Of a stretch of 64,000 nt of DNA, positions 33,641 to 44,000 are shown piece by piece. The notes under the pieces are model-generated. The model did not search any database and was not told the DNA's origin. It was given only the letters and a program-made list of their open reading frames with translations. Each line of letters starts with the position of its first letter. Position 1 is the stretch's first letter. Origin of the DNA: Kingdonia uniflora (taxonomy: Eukaryota; Streptophyta; Magnoliopsida; Ranunculales; Circaeasteraceae); the NCBI GenBank assembly GCA_014058105.1, contig JACGCM010000465.1, positions 1,054,001 to 1,118,000 on the forward strand, in the 5' to 3' direction. A program made the translations under genes and the position numbers.

Positions 33641-35160
33641 ATAATCTACCATTAAAGCCATGACAGCCTTGTGTAGAAATTTCTTATGGTTAGGTACTGA
33701 TATTGGTTACAAGGCTGCTTTGATCAAATGGGGTACTCTCTACCACCCTTTTAAGGATGGGGGTCTTGGAATTATGGCTATCAAAACTTAGAAAAAGGCA
33801 GCTACTACTAGATACCTCTGGGAATATTGTGTCTATAAGGATTTTTTGTGGGTTGACTGGATTAAAGCTAATAAAATTAAAAATAGAAACATCTGGAACC
33901 TTACTTGTCCTGCTGATTGCTCTTGGTCTTGGAGAAGAATTCTTGAGTCTAGAGCAGAAGTGAAAGATGTCGTTCTTTACACAATTGGTGATGGAACCAA
34001 GACTAGCTTCTGGATGGACTCTTGGCACCCTTATGGAACCCTCATTGACAGGTTTGATATTTAATTCAAGTATGACACTAAATTTAATCTCTAATATACT
34101 ATGAGTAATATCATTATTAATGGCTACTGGTCCCCTCCCCAGAATGCTTTAGACACCTTTCTGAGGTCTGGAACCATCTTGATAGTATGAGTATTGATCC
34201 TGGGATTGAAGATAAGACTATATGGACTCTTACCCCTACAGGAAATTATACAGTTCAAAGCTCTTATAATCATATTAGACATCAATCCCAGCTTCAAATA
34301 GTCTCCAATGATATGGTTTTCTGGTCATATTCCTTGACATAGCTTTATTACCTGGATGGCTATCGAAGTGGTCCTTAAAACCCAAGACAAATTGCTCAAA
34401 TAGGGGGGTGCTCAGAGATCTGTTTGTATTTTTTGTTGGGCAAGTAGTGAAAATAAGGAACATTTGTTCTTCTCTTGCTCCTTCTCAAAGCAAGTCTGGC
34501 ATAATGTGCTTGAAAAAATGAACATCAATAGAAATGTGCAGACTTCCAATGAGAAGTTGGATTTGTGCCTTAATTTTACTAAAGGAGAATCCATGAAAAG
34601 TAAAAATTTTAAACTTATGTTTAATAGTTATGTCGATAAAATTTGGGGGGAGAGAAACTTCAAAAAAAATTATGAAAAAGCTTCAAATATTGTTGTTATC
34701 TCCTGTAAGATTATAAATGAGGTTAGACTTAAACTTAACAGTGGCTTTGTTGATCTTTTGGATAGTGATGAAAATAGGAACATTGCCCATAATTGGAATT
34801 TGAAGGTCAACTGGAGTAAGGAGAAGTTAATCAGGTGCCACTGGATAAAGCTTAAAGGTAGATTCTGCAAGCTTAACACTGATGGATCTCTTACTAATCT
34901 GGAAGGGTTTGGCTCTATCCTGAAAGAAAGTGATGGTGATCATGTCAGTGCAATTGTTGGTAGATATAGAGCTAGCAATATTGTGCTTCATGAAATGCAG
35001 GCTATTGATAGAGGTATGATCAATGCGTCGAAATACAACAAGAAGAAACTGGTTGTGGAGTCTAATTCTGAAGTGGTTATGAAGATGATTGACAGCAACA
35101 AAGAACCCCCTTGGTATACCAGAAAAGTGATGTGGAGTATTAGCAGCAACAAAGATTATT
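33641..35160 (+). pseudogene. LINE A ORF2 thumb, zinc region and RNase H
   Basis: Reads FLWLGTDIGYKAALIKWGTL, DGGLGIMAI, then WMDSWHPYGTL, a zf-RVT part (SVCIFCWASSENKEHLFFSC) and an RNase H domain (34860-35160): CKLNTDGSLTN, GSILKESDGDHVSAIVG, HEMQAIDRGM, KLVVESNSEVVMKMI. The domain breaks off at 35160 where LINE C begins. Its last part resumes at 42091. Frames change several times. Confidence 0.8.
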
Positions 35161-35339
35161 AAAAAAACCACTCTCCCACCTGCTCCCCCATTTTTATTCC
35201 TCCTCCCACCTACAGTTATCTTCCTTGTCCCCTTCCCTCCTTCCATCACTCTCATACCCGACCCCACCTCACTCCTTTACTCCACTACCAACCCCATTTC
35301 CTTCCCCATGCAGACTACGTAATACCCACCAGTCTCACC

Positions 35340-37394
35340 ATGACAGAGAAAGGAGAAGCCTCCCGACAGCAAGACCTAGTCGAGCTTATGCAAGACTGCT
35401 TGACTCACGACCCCACCCCGGTGTTCACGCTCGCACCGGCACGTTGGAAAACACTGCAACAACACTGGAAATATGTCGTCGCATTTAAATCCATTTCGCC
35501 GAATCTCAAGGAACACGTTATATGCAAAAGAATTATGCAAGAATGGGCTAAACTCATCCCCACCATTCCATCGATCTCCTATGAACACGATGTCTTTACC
35601 ATCAATTTTAACAACAAACGCGACTTCCAAATCATTCTAGCCGCACCACCCATCAACATCTTTGGATTCTCTCTATTACAACAACCCTTTGATCCACTAT
35701 TGCATAAATCCGAGATGACGTTTCCTCGCTTTCTCTGCTGGATACAGGTTTCTGGTCTTCCCTGTTGTCTCCACGATCAGGAAACGCTACAAATTATCGG
35801 CAAAAAAATTGGCGAATTTGTCAAGAATGACTTCCGCAAACGTAAAACGGAACCGCTTAAATCCAATTTCATTTGAATCTAGGTTAATCAATTTACCGAT
35901 GAACCGCTCATCTTATCAATCCCGGTTCCCCAGCCCGGCTGTTATGGAGACGCTAGACTTACCATCTGATACGAATGCTTAGAAGGATTTTGTCCCTTTT
36001 ACGGAATTATCCTGCACTCTCTAGCCAAATGTGAGAAATTCAAACATATATGCCCAGAACGCAGCAGGCACAACTTAACCAGACCCTACGACTTTCGCTT
36101 TGGTAAACACATTCAAGTGAACCCACCCCGACAATTACCGGAAAACAGTTCATTTTCATACTCTAAAGCTCCTCAAGATAGTCCAAACTGACCAGGCTAC
36201 CCACCTGCATCCTCACAGCCACAGCCTCGCCAACCTTAACTTACCTTTGAGCACAACAACATGGGTATGGGCAGCATTATCTGAGAAGCAATCAAAAAAA
36301 TCACTTCGTGGTCGAGGTTACAAACCCAATACTCGGAGTTCCCCGCCTCTGCTCCACCAAACAATACTCTCCCTCATCAACATAGGCCTCTCGGCATGGA
36401 TACCATGACTATGGTGTAACCTCGACAAGCTAGAAACTACTTAGCTATCCATCACACCGGCAAATTCAGTTCTAAACACCCTAGGGCAACGTTCGACAGC
36501 TGCATGCAACAGTTCTTGAGTTCGAATAACGAGGAAAGAAGAAAGTTTGCCGATTTGACCGTTGTAGTGTCTAACATTAATTAGTCACCCACCCGGGACC
36601 CACTCAAAACATCACACCAATCACCACATCAGCCATGGAGAGCGCCGTTGGCACCAAGCGTATACAACACTCCTCTCATCTTCGGCCCCTCGCCAAAACT
36701 CACTATGCATCTAAACTTTTTTTCCTGACCCACCTCACTTTTAAGCCCAATTGTTAAGCCCACTCACAAGCTTCCAACCCACAACCAAGCAAGGCCCTTC
36801 ACTCTGCTGGACCCAGTCCTCCTACCAAGGATGCTAGATTTTGAACTCGAGCCCACCCGAATGCTTTTACCATGGATCTGCCGAATAGCCCGACCCAACA
36901 AGTTCAAGGGCTGCTTATCAAACCCACCCCGAGACACATCTGCAGCACAAGCCAAAGCCCAATCGTCGCGACCAACGCAACACCGACTCCGACTGCCATC
37001 CGCCCGTCAACAACGACATTCGATGATGAAACCGAGCCATTGGAGATCGGGTTCTCATCCTCCGATAGTACAGAATGGTGTACTCCGGCCACTCAAGATA
37101 TTTTCGACAGAGTCCCATGGCCCGAACAAACAGCCGGCCACCACCGAGCCACCCAGGCAAGCACAAAAAAATGGCTCTGAGCCCTCATTGACCTGGATGA
37201 CGAATATGGGAACTCTCATGTCCCCGCCAAGGTGCGTATTACTACACAACCGACACACACACACGAATTTTTTTCCCCGCTTATGCCTCATATGCCAACG
37301 AATATATTATACCATCCGCCAAGGAGCGTGTCCCTACACAAAAGGCGCACACACACAAAATATCTTTTACTCGTCATTCCCCATATGCCATTAA
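35340..37394 (+). pseudogene. LINE C ORF1
   Basis: ATG at 35340 (MTEKGEASRQQDLVELMQD), RWKTLQQHWKYVVAFKS, then PPINIFGFSLLQQPFDPLL, FPRFLCWIQVSGLPCC and IGEFVKNDFRKRK, the DUF4283 core shared with LINE B. A TGA at 35874 breaks the frame. The zinc motif follows near 35967 (YECLEGFCPFYGIILHSLAKC), keeping Cys, His and Cys but with Tyr for the second Cys. A Pro/Ser-rich tail runs to about 37390 in changing frames. Confidence 0.8.
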
Positions 37395-37975
37395 ATTTAT
37401 TATAACATCTTTAGGCTTTTTAAACAAATTTAGATTCGAACGGTGGAGGTTTAAAATTCTCCATGTTCAGAAACCCCCTCGTAACTCAGGAAAGCCTAGG
37501 CATACTTCCACCCAACCAACCCATACCACCCTTTTCAAGGCCCTAGCTCCCTGCAAACTCAAATAAACACGCGCGTTCCTTTCCCATAGGGTCTACCCTA
37601 CCAGCACACCTACCTTTGATGCGAACTTAGGGTACCGGAGGATTTGGCAAATGACTGAACAAAACCTTAATTGTAATGACCCACCCCCCACCTTCACACA
37701 GAACTTGTTCCCCACATCACACCCTCTCTCTCTCTTGTACCACTCCACTGATATGCCTCCCTCTTTACTTTCTTCACCTAGGTACCCCGACTACCATCAG
37801 GCCCATACACACCGTCATTCTATAATTTAGCACACGGGAGAGTGTCTCTCCAGCCCCAATCCTCACACAACTCCCCAGCTATTTGAATGCCTCCCCCCCA
37901 GGCTAACAGAAACCCTACTCACTCCTCTACCACCCACCATTCGGAAGCAGGCCCGACACCGGCCCTTCGCTTACA

Positions 37976-38960
37976 ATGATTATCCTCTCTTGGAACTGCA
38001 GGAGGAGTGGGAAGCCCTCCACCCTTCGGGAGCTCCTTAATATCCAAAAAAAATGCCATCCTGACATTATTTTCCTCTCCGAGACGAAGAACTCCAACAC
38101 AGAGCTGTCTCGTAAGTTCCTCTCCCTGGATTTCGCCTACTCTTTTTGAGCTCCGGCCAGCGCGAGCCATGGAAGGGGCATCTGGCTAGCCTGGCAGAAA
38201 GACATTGACCTCACGGTCCTCTCCTCTTCCCAGAGAGGAATCGACACTCTGATCACCTCCTCCCCCCCCCCAATATTTCAAACGCTAGCACTCATCCGAC
38301 CCACTGGATGAGCTCCTTTACATACGGCCTGCCTGAGCACACTCAACGGGAGCCCTTCTGGGAACCCATTTCTACCCTTGCCCACAACATTCACATTCCC
38401 TGGTTCATCATTGGTGATCTTAATGGTATTATCTCGGGGGATGAAAAATTTGGATGGATTCCTTTCGACCCCTCCGTGCCCAACCCCTTGGCCGACTTCA
38501 TATTTAACTCCTCCATGATCGACATGGGTTTCACCGGCGTCCCCTTTACCTGGCCTAACAAGCGTCTAGGAGCGAGCTTAACCAAGCTCAGACTCGACTG
38601 GGCTCTCGTCTCTGACACTTGGAGGACTCTCTTCCCTGATGCTACTATCCTGAATCTACCCATCATTGGGTCAGACCACAACCTCATCATCCTTAACTAT
38701 TCCCCGATCTCCCACCAACTCCCCAAGCAATTTAACTTATAATCGAGCTGGACGACCCATGTGAATTTTCACAATATCGTTCAGCAGGCCTGGGACACCT
38801 ATCAAACGGGGTCGAGGCCCCTCCGACTTTATAAGAATCTCTGTCACACCAAAGCAAAACTCAACATCTGGAATAGGACGGTCTTCAACTTTACCCTGAG
38901 CACTATCCTTCAACTCCGCGACCAGATTTGTCAGGTCCAAAAGGAGCCCTCCTCAGATTA
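37976..38960 (+). pseudogene. LINE C ORF2 endonuclease
   Basis: ATG at 37976 opens MIILSWNCRRSGKPSTL and CHPDIIFLSETK. After a stop near 38149 and a C10 run at 38262-38271 the frame shifts, continuing as MSSFTYGLPEHTQ, HIPWFIIGDLNGI, FTWPNKRLGASLTKLRLDWA and IIGSDHNLIIL (SDH motif). TAA at 38740 ends the frame. The overall order equals LINE B. Confidence 0.85.
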
Positions 38961-40856
38961 TAATAACATTCTTGAGAAACAGCTCCTCGACACTCTTGAT
39001 CGCACCCCTCCAGCAAGAAGAGACCCTCTGGCGAGACAAATCCCATGAAACCTGGCTCAAGGAAGGTAACCGCAATACACGCTTCTTCCACATGTCCACT
39101 ATTTATCGCAAAAGGAAAAATGTTATCCTCAGAGTGCGAACTCCGGACAGCTCCTGGGCGCAAGATCGACAGACCATCGACAACACTTTCCTGGATTTCT
39201 ACAAAGATCTATTCACCTCATCTGAACCCTGCATTAAATTCTACTCTCTAAATGTCATTATTTCCCTGATCACCCCAGTAGACAATGCCTCCCTCATCCA
39301 CGACCCTACCATGACTGAAGTTCGCGATGCTTTATTCTCTATGAATTCTACAAGGCCCCAGGCCCAGATGGTTTTACCCCCCCCCCCCCCTTTCTATCAA
39401 AAATCTTGGGATATCATCAAAGACGACCTCTTTAAAGCCACTTTTGCATTCTTCCAAACGGGCCACCTCCTTCCTGAATATAATTACATGAACATAACCC
39501 TTATACCTAAGAAGAAAAACCCAACCTTGCCCGATCACTACCACCCTATTAGCCTGTGCAATATCAAATTTAAAATAATTACCAAAATCATGACTACTTG
39601 ACTCAAACCCCTCCTCGATAAGATTATCTCCCCCTCTCAAAATGCATTCGTCTCGGGGCTGCAAATCTTTGACAATATCATCTTGGCTATTAAGCTTGAT
39701 CTTAGCAAATCTTTTGATCGTATTGAATGGGATTTCCTTATTGACACTATGAAAGCCATGGGCTTTGTGACAAATGGTGTAAATGGATACAACAATGCAT
39801 CTCCACTACAGCTCTCTCTTTATATCTTAATGGTTTCCCCTTTGGCTTTCATCAACCCGCTAGAGGCCTCAGACAAGGGGACCCCCTCTCTCCCTTCCTT
39901 TTCCTCATCTGCTCTGAAGTCCTCTCTCGTATTATCCTTAAAGTTGAGAATGACAGAGAGATTCACGGGATCAAAACCACCCGTGGCAACACTCCGATTT
40001 CCCACCTCATGTTCGCTGACGACTGCTTCATTTTCTGGAGAGCGAATCTCTCTGAAGCTGATACTCTTAAAGGCGCCCTTGCCACCTTCAAAAATGTGTC
40101 AAGCCAAGAGAATAACCTTGACAAGTCCTGCATCCTTTTCAGCAAAAATTCCCATCATCGTCACACTAAGCTCATCCAACACATCCTTCACATTAAAAAG
40201 GACAGGGGGGTAACAAATATCTCGAAGCCCCGTTCGAATTCAATCGTAACAAGAGCCTGAACTTCTAGGAGATCATATCCCGTGTTTATGACCGGATCTA
40301 GGGGTGGAAAGCCAAAATCTTATCCCAAGAAAGATGGATCACTCTCATCAAAGCTGTTAAATCAGCAATACTTTCGTACCACATGTCAGTCTTTCCCTTT
40401 CCTTCCAAGACCTGCAAAACCCTTAATTCGATTAATGTTCACTTCCTTTGGGGCTCTAACACCACGGGCAAAAGAAAGGCTTCCCTCATTAGTTGGAAGA
40501 GAATTTGCCGGCCTACCAAATGGGGCGGACTGGGCATCAGGACCGCTCTTGCCCACAGTCACACCCTTCAAGCTAAGATCTTCTGGCGAGTCATTAAAGA
40601 GCCCGATAAACTTTGGGCGCACAACCTCGTCCAGCGCTACACGCCCAATGAGTCGCCCATGACTACCTCTCTGAAACCTTCTGACTTCAGGATTTTGAAG
40701 TGGAGCATCACCGCCCGCAATCGGATCTGGCATAACCTCATCTGGCATATCGGGGACGGCAGTGCGGTTGACTGCTGCCTGAACCTTGGATCCCTACCAT
40801 CCCTTTTGGGCACCCTTGCGGACGTCTTCCGCGTCAGCGTCAATGTACTAAGGTAA
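38961..40856 (+). pseudogene. LINE C ORF2 reverse transcriptase
   Basis: Reads ETWLKEGNRNTRFFH, LDFYKDLFTSSEP, then GPDGFT changes frame at a C14 run (39377-39390) and goes on as FYQKSWDIIKDDLF, ITLIPKKKNP, ISLCNIKFKIITKIM, KLDLSKSFDRIEWDF, then MFADDCFIFWRANL with both catalytic Asp near 40010. The thumb part follows (FLWGSNTTGKRK, GGLGIRTALAHSH). At least four frame changes make it inactive. Confidence 0.85.
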
Positions 40857-41985
40857 CCGATCTCATTTGCCCCACTCAGAGCATCTGGAAGGAAACCCTT
40901 ATTCGCGCACACTTTCATCACGACATCGCTGAGGCCATCCTCCTTATCCCCCTTAGCGCGTTCTCGGCCAAAGACACCATTCGCTAGAGGAAAGAGACCA
41001 ATGGCATTCTCATGGCTAAATCTGCCTACAGGTCTGACCTCCTCCCTTCCCCTCTTATACCTGAGAGCAACGTCTCTCCCACCTGATGGGCCTTTATTTG
41101 GCAAATGAAAGTCCCTTTTAGACTTCAATTTTTTCTCTGGAAAGTTTTACAGGACGGCATCCCCACCATGAACAAACTTCAGTTTGAGGACTCGGCTCGG
41201 GATGCTACATGCCTTTGGTATGGCGAAAAAGTAGAACCTACAACACATGTCCTCTTTTTCTGTAAGAAAATAAGAGACCTCTGGTATGCTTTTGATCCCT
41301 CTTTGGATTTTGCAATTTGGCCGCGTTCTGACTCTTTTTTTGACATGATTTATAAGCTTTCTTCTCGACAAACTTTCTCTGGGAAACACCCCCCCCCCCC
41401 CTCTTGGGGCATGCTCAGTGCACTCTTTTAAGTTTTCTGGGCTAGCCGTAATGACTTGATTTTTAATAATATTGATCTCAACCCCGCTTCCTCTTTGAAC
41501 AGGGCTAAGTCTTATCTTTTCCCTCCCGCCCCTGTGGATCATACTCACGCCAGACAGCTCATCCCCACCCCTCCGCCGGTGGTAGAGGAAAAATGGCATA
41601 TTATTATGGTGGACGGAGTCTGGTCTAGAAGATACTCCCGGGGGGGGGACGGGCTTCGCGATCAAAACTCACTCAAACTTTATTATTGGTGTAGGTCACG
41701 ACTCCACCCGAGCGGCGGATCCAGAAGAGACGGAAGTGATCTTCGTGATCCGAGGCATGAGGGCAGCTATCAGACTTGGGCTGGAGAGGGTGCTGATGCT
41801 TGCTGACTGCAGACGACTTGTGTGAGCCTTCGAGCTAGGATCAGATGACTTATCATGGGGAGCTCTTACCCTTGCTCCAGACATGTGCTGCCTTGCTTCC
41901 AGTTTTACTGCTTTTAGATTTTGTTATTTCAGTCGGACCTTTAATTTTGAGGCTCATGCTCTTGCGGCCAAAGGTTCTTAATCCT
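40857..41985 (+). pseudogene. LINE C ORF2 zinc region and RNase H
   Basis: The zf-RVT block is clear (VPFRLQFFLWKVLQDGIPTMNKL, then EKVEPTTHVLFFCKKI). A C13 run (41389-41401) and a G9 run (41640-41648) lie where the frame must change relative to LINE B. The RNase H follows with VDGVWS, an acidic position in TEVIFVIRGMRAAIRLGLERV, and MLADCRRLV. A stop replaces a residue after RRLV. Confidence 0.78.
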
Positions 41986-42090
41986 CAGCCACTGCCGTTT
42001 TTTAATCTCTTTAGGCCAACCTTTTTGTAAACTCTATCGCTGCTTGTTTGTAATATATTTTCCGTCGTTCTGCTTAAAAAAAACAAAAAA

Positions 42091-42305
42091 TACCCTTATT
42101 TGAGGTCATCCTTTTTCAATGCAACTATATAAACTGCAATTCTACTGCATACTATCTTATCTTGCTTACTTTCTTCCAGAGATTGGGGAAATTGAAATCT
42201 TACCAGATGCTTTTACTATTGACCTCAAAAGGATCATTAATGAAGATGCAGTAGGTAATGTCGGCTATAGAGTTGTTAGAGTATCAACAGCAGGCTTCCT
42301 AAATT
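42091..42305 (+). pseudogene. Probable C-terminus of LINE A ORF2
   Basis: After the LINE C tail the plus strand reads CNSTAYYLSYLAYFLPEI-like sequence (across a frame change), as in the end of an RNase H (R-E-x-N-x-x-A-D), then ILPDAFTIDLKRIIN and a stop at 42305, resembling the short tail after RNase H in plant LINEs. Weak but in the right place. Confidence 0.45.
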
Positions 42306-42603
42306 AGCGAGCCACGTAGACGTAAAATTAGAAGAAAAAAAAAATAACATGTAGCCAAGGGTAGAAAAATTGTCTTTTTCAGGGTGGGGATGGATGTCAG
42401 ATTTTTGATTTTTTTTAAATAATAAAAAATTGTTGTGCACCAATTCAATTGGTGCCAAATTTTTTTAAAAAATAATAAAATAAAATAATATATATATACG
42501 CGCATGTATTCTTAATTAAATATTAAAAAAAAAATTAATAAAAAATATTTTTTAATAATTCATTATGTTGGCTGATAATCTGACTTGACCTGGCTCGCCA
42601 CTG
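42306..42603. mobile_element. MITE-like AT-rich insert with imperfect terminal inverted repeats
   Basis: The left end GCGAGCCACGTAGACGT and the complement of the right end GCGAGCCAGGTCAAGTC agree at most of 17 positions. The inside is very AT-rich with a palindrome GCACCAATTCAATTGGTGC at 42438-42456. Length near 300 suits a MITE. No clear duplication: AAATTAGCG occurs near both sides (42300, 42615). Confidence 0.4.
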
Positions 42604-42870
42604 ATTTTCTCGAAATTAGCGCGATTTGAGTTATAGTTATCCTAGAAAAGGGATTTTTAATGAATTTGGATCGCTAACATAGTGCGATGGTAAGCCTGCC
42701 CATGCTCTTAGATCTTACCTTCCTTGTTGCCTGTGTCTATGGTTGTTTATTTTGTGGTGTTAGGCTCCTCCTCCAGCTCTTGTGTTCTTGAGTCTAGGGA
42801 GATTTCCCCCTCCCTCTCTGTATTCTTTCATTCTTTTTTAATTTATGCTCACTTTCCAAAAAAAAAAAAA
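42604..42870 (+). other. Probable LINE A 3' UTR and poly(A)
   Basis: T/C-rich sequence (GTGTTAGGCTCCTCCTCC, TGTATTCTTTCATTC) ending in A13 at 42857-42869, the usual look of a plant LINE 3' end. The following bases GTACATGATTG may be part of a target duplication with 19660. Confidence 0.55.
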
Positions 42871-42874
42871 GTAC

Positions 42875-43609
42875 ATGATTGCTGTAATCTTCTCTTTCAT
42901 TTTCTCCTTCCCTTTATGCTATTCTTTTCTTCTTTATTCGACTCTTCTATCTTTCTTGTTTTTCCCTGGTTGGCTTTAGCCTTACCAATCTGTTCAATGG
43001 TAGTTTTAATAGCTCTATAGTCAAAGAAAACATGTCACCTTGGGGGGGTCATAAATAATTTCCTCCTCGATTATGGGGAGCTTAGAGAAATTGATCTCAA
43101 TCGGCAGAGTAACATTGAAACCAAACTTATTATTTCTAGTAGATTTGTCAACTCAGATAGGGGTGCCTATAACTTTAGCCGCATAAATTAAGGTATGGAC
43201 AAACCAATATTCCTGAGGGAGCTTAGGGAATTTTACCCAACACACAATATATGTATTTATATATTGTGCAAGATCAAACCTCCTAGTATAAAGCATTGTC
43301 TTTCAATGAACCAAGTACCCCTGAGAAAAATTTTGTGTTTATCATCCTCATACTCCAATAGTATAACAAAAAGTCCCCTACCAATTGCTATAAACTTGCA
43401 GGTTCCCTTAATTTTCCATTTATGTATAGCTTAATGTCTAATCTCCTCTAGGGTAATGCTTAATACGAGCAATTTACCTATAAGACTGTGTTTGTGATAT
43501 TCAATCTTTTAGAACAACAATTTCTGAGATTAAGATAACAGATCTATCTTCTTTAATGGTAGGTTTTGGTAATTCGACCATGGGACAGAAGTAGAAGTAT
43601 CAACTTGTA
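42875..43609 (-). pseudogene. DUF4283 ORF1 fragment, probably of LINE D
   Basis: On the minus strand: VELPKPTIKEDRSVILISEIVVLKD, then HKWKIKGTCKFIAIGRGLFVILLEYEDD, FLRGTWFIERQCF and, in another frame, KLPQEYWFVHTLIYAAKVIGTPI and GFNVTLPIEINFSKLP. These are the consecutive blocks of the DUF4283 fold of plant LINE ORF1. A Lys-rich stretch follows. No zinc knuckle is seen. Orientation and order fit LINE D ORF1, interrupted by LINE A on one side and the gag-only element on the other. Confidence 0.7.
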
Positions 43610-43942
43610 TGGTAGGTTACGTGATCGCCATGAGCGACCACGTTGGGTCGCTTCCCGTCTACTACGACCAACTTTCTATTTTACGTTATTTATGTTTTAA
43701 TTAGAATCTTAATTATATTAGGACTTCAAAGATAGATTAGAATATTTGCAATTGGAAAGCTAGGTGGTATGGGATTTATAATCTCTTACACTATAAAAGA
43801 GAGGGTTAGGGTTAGTGTTAAGGAGGCTGGTGTTCTATGAGAATTGAGTTTTGTTAAATAGGGTTTAATTGATAAGAGTGCTTTTATTTTGTTTGTTTTC
43901 GTTTACGATTTGCGTTAAACGCTTCCACATATCTTGTTTCCA
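43610..43942 (+). repeat. 5' LTR of the gag-only element
   Basis: Starts TGGTAGGTTACGTGATCG and ends GTTTCCA. It has ACTATAAAAGAGAGGG as a promoter box near 43792. Matches 46264-46598. Confidence 0.8.
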
Positions 43943-43949
43943 TAAAATT

Positions 43950-43962
43950 TGGTATTAGAGCC
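43950..43962 (+). other. Primer-binding site of the gag-only element
   Basis: TGGTATTAGAGCC, one change from the initiator tRNA-Met site TGGTATCAGAGCC. Confidence 0.75.
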
Positions 43963-44000
43963 AGGTTCTTCTTTGGGGATTTTTTTTTCAAAATACGAAG

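Larger units (their letters stand above)
35165..42090 (+). mobile_element. LINE C, non-LTR retrotransposon inserted in LINE A
   Basis: CT-rich leader, ORF1, ORF2 and an A-rich tail (42076-42090). Both ORFs match LINE B block for block, so LINE B and LINE C are one family in opposite orientation. The insertion cuts the RNase H of LINE A. A clean duplication was not found. TTATT occurs at both flanks and may be a short one. Long C or G runs coincide with frameshifts. Confidence 0.85.
20281..42870 (+). mobile_element. LINE A, non-LTR retrotransposon split by four insertions
   Basis: ORF1 (20281-22069), ORF1/ORF2 spacer (29307-30399), endonuclease, RT, zinc and RNase H parts (30400-35160), a short C-terminal piece (42091-42305) and a 3' end with poly(A) (42857-42869) are collinear. 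They are interrupted by LINE B, a solo copia LTR, LINE C and a MITE-like insert. Removing LINE B and the solo LTR at their duplications restores continuous sequence. The net length of about 7.3 kb suits plant LINEs. The 5' end is uncertain. Confidence 0.8.
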
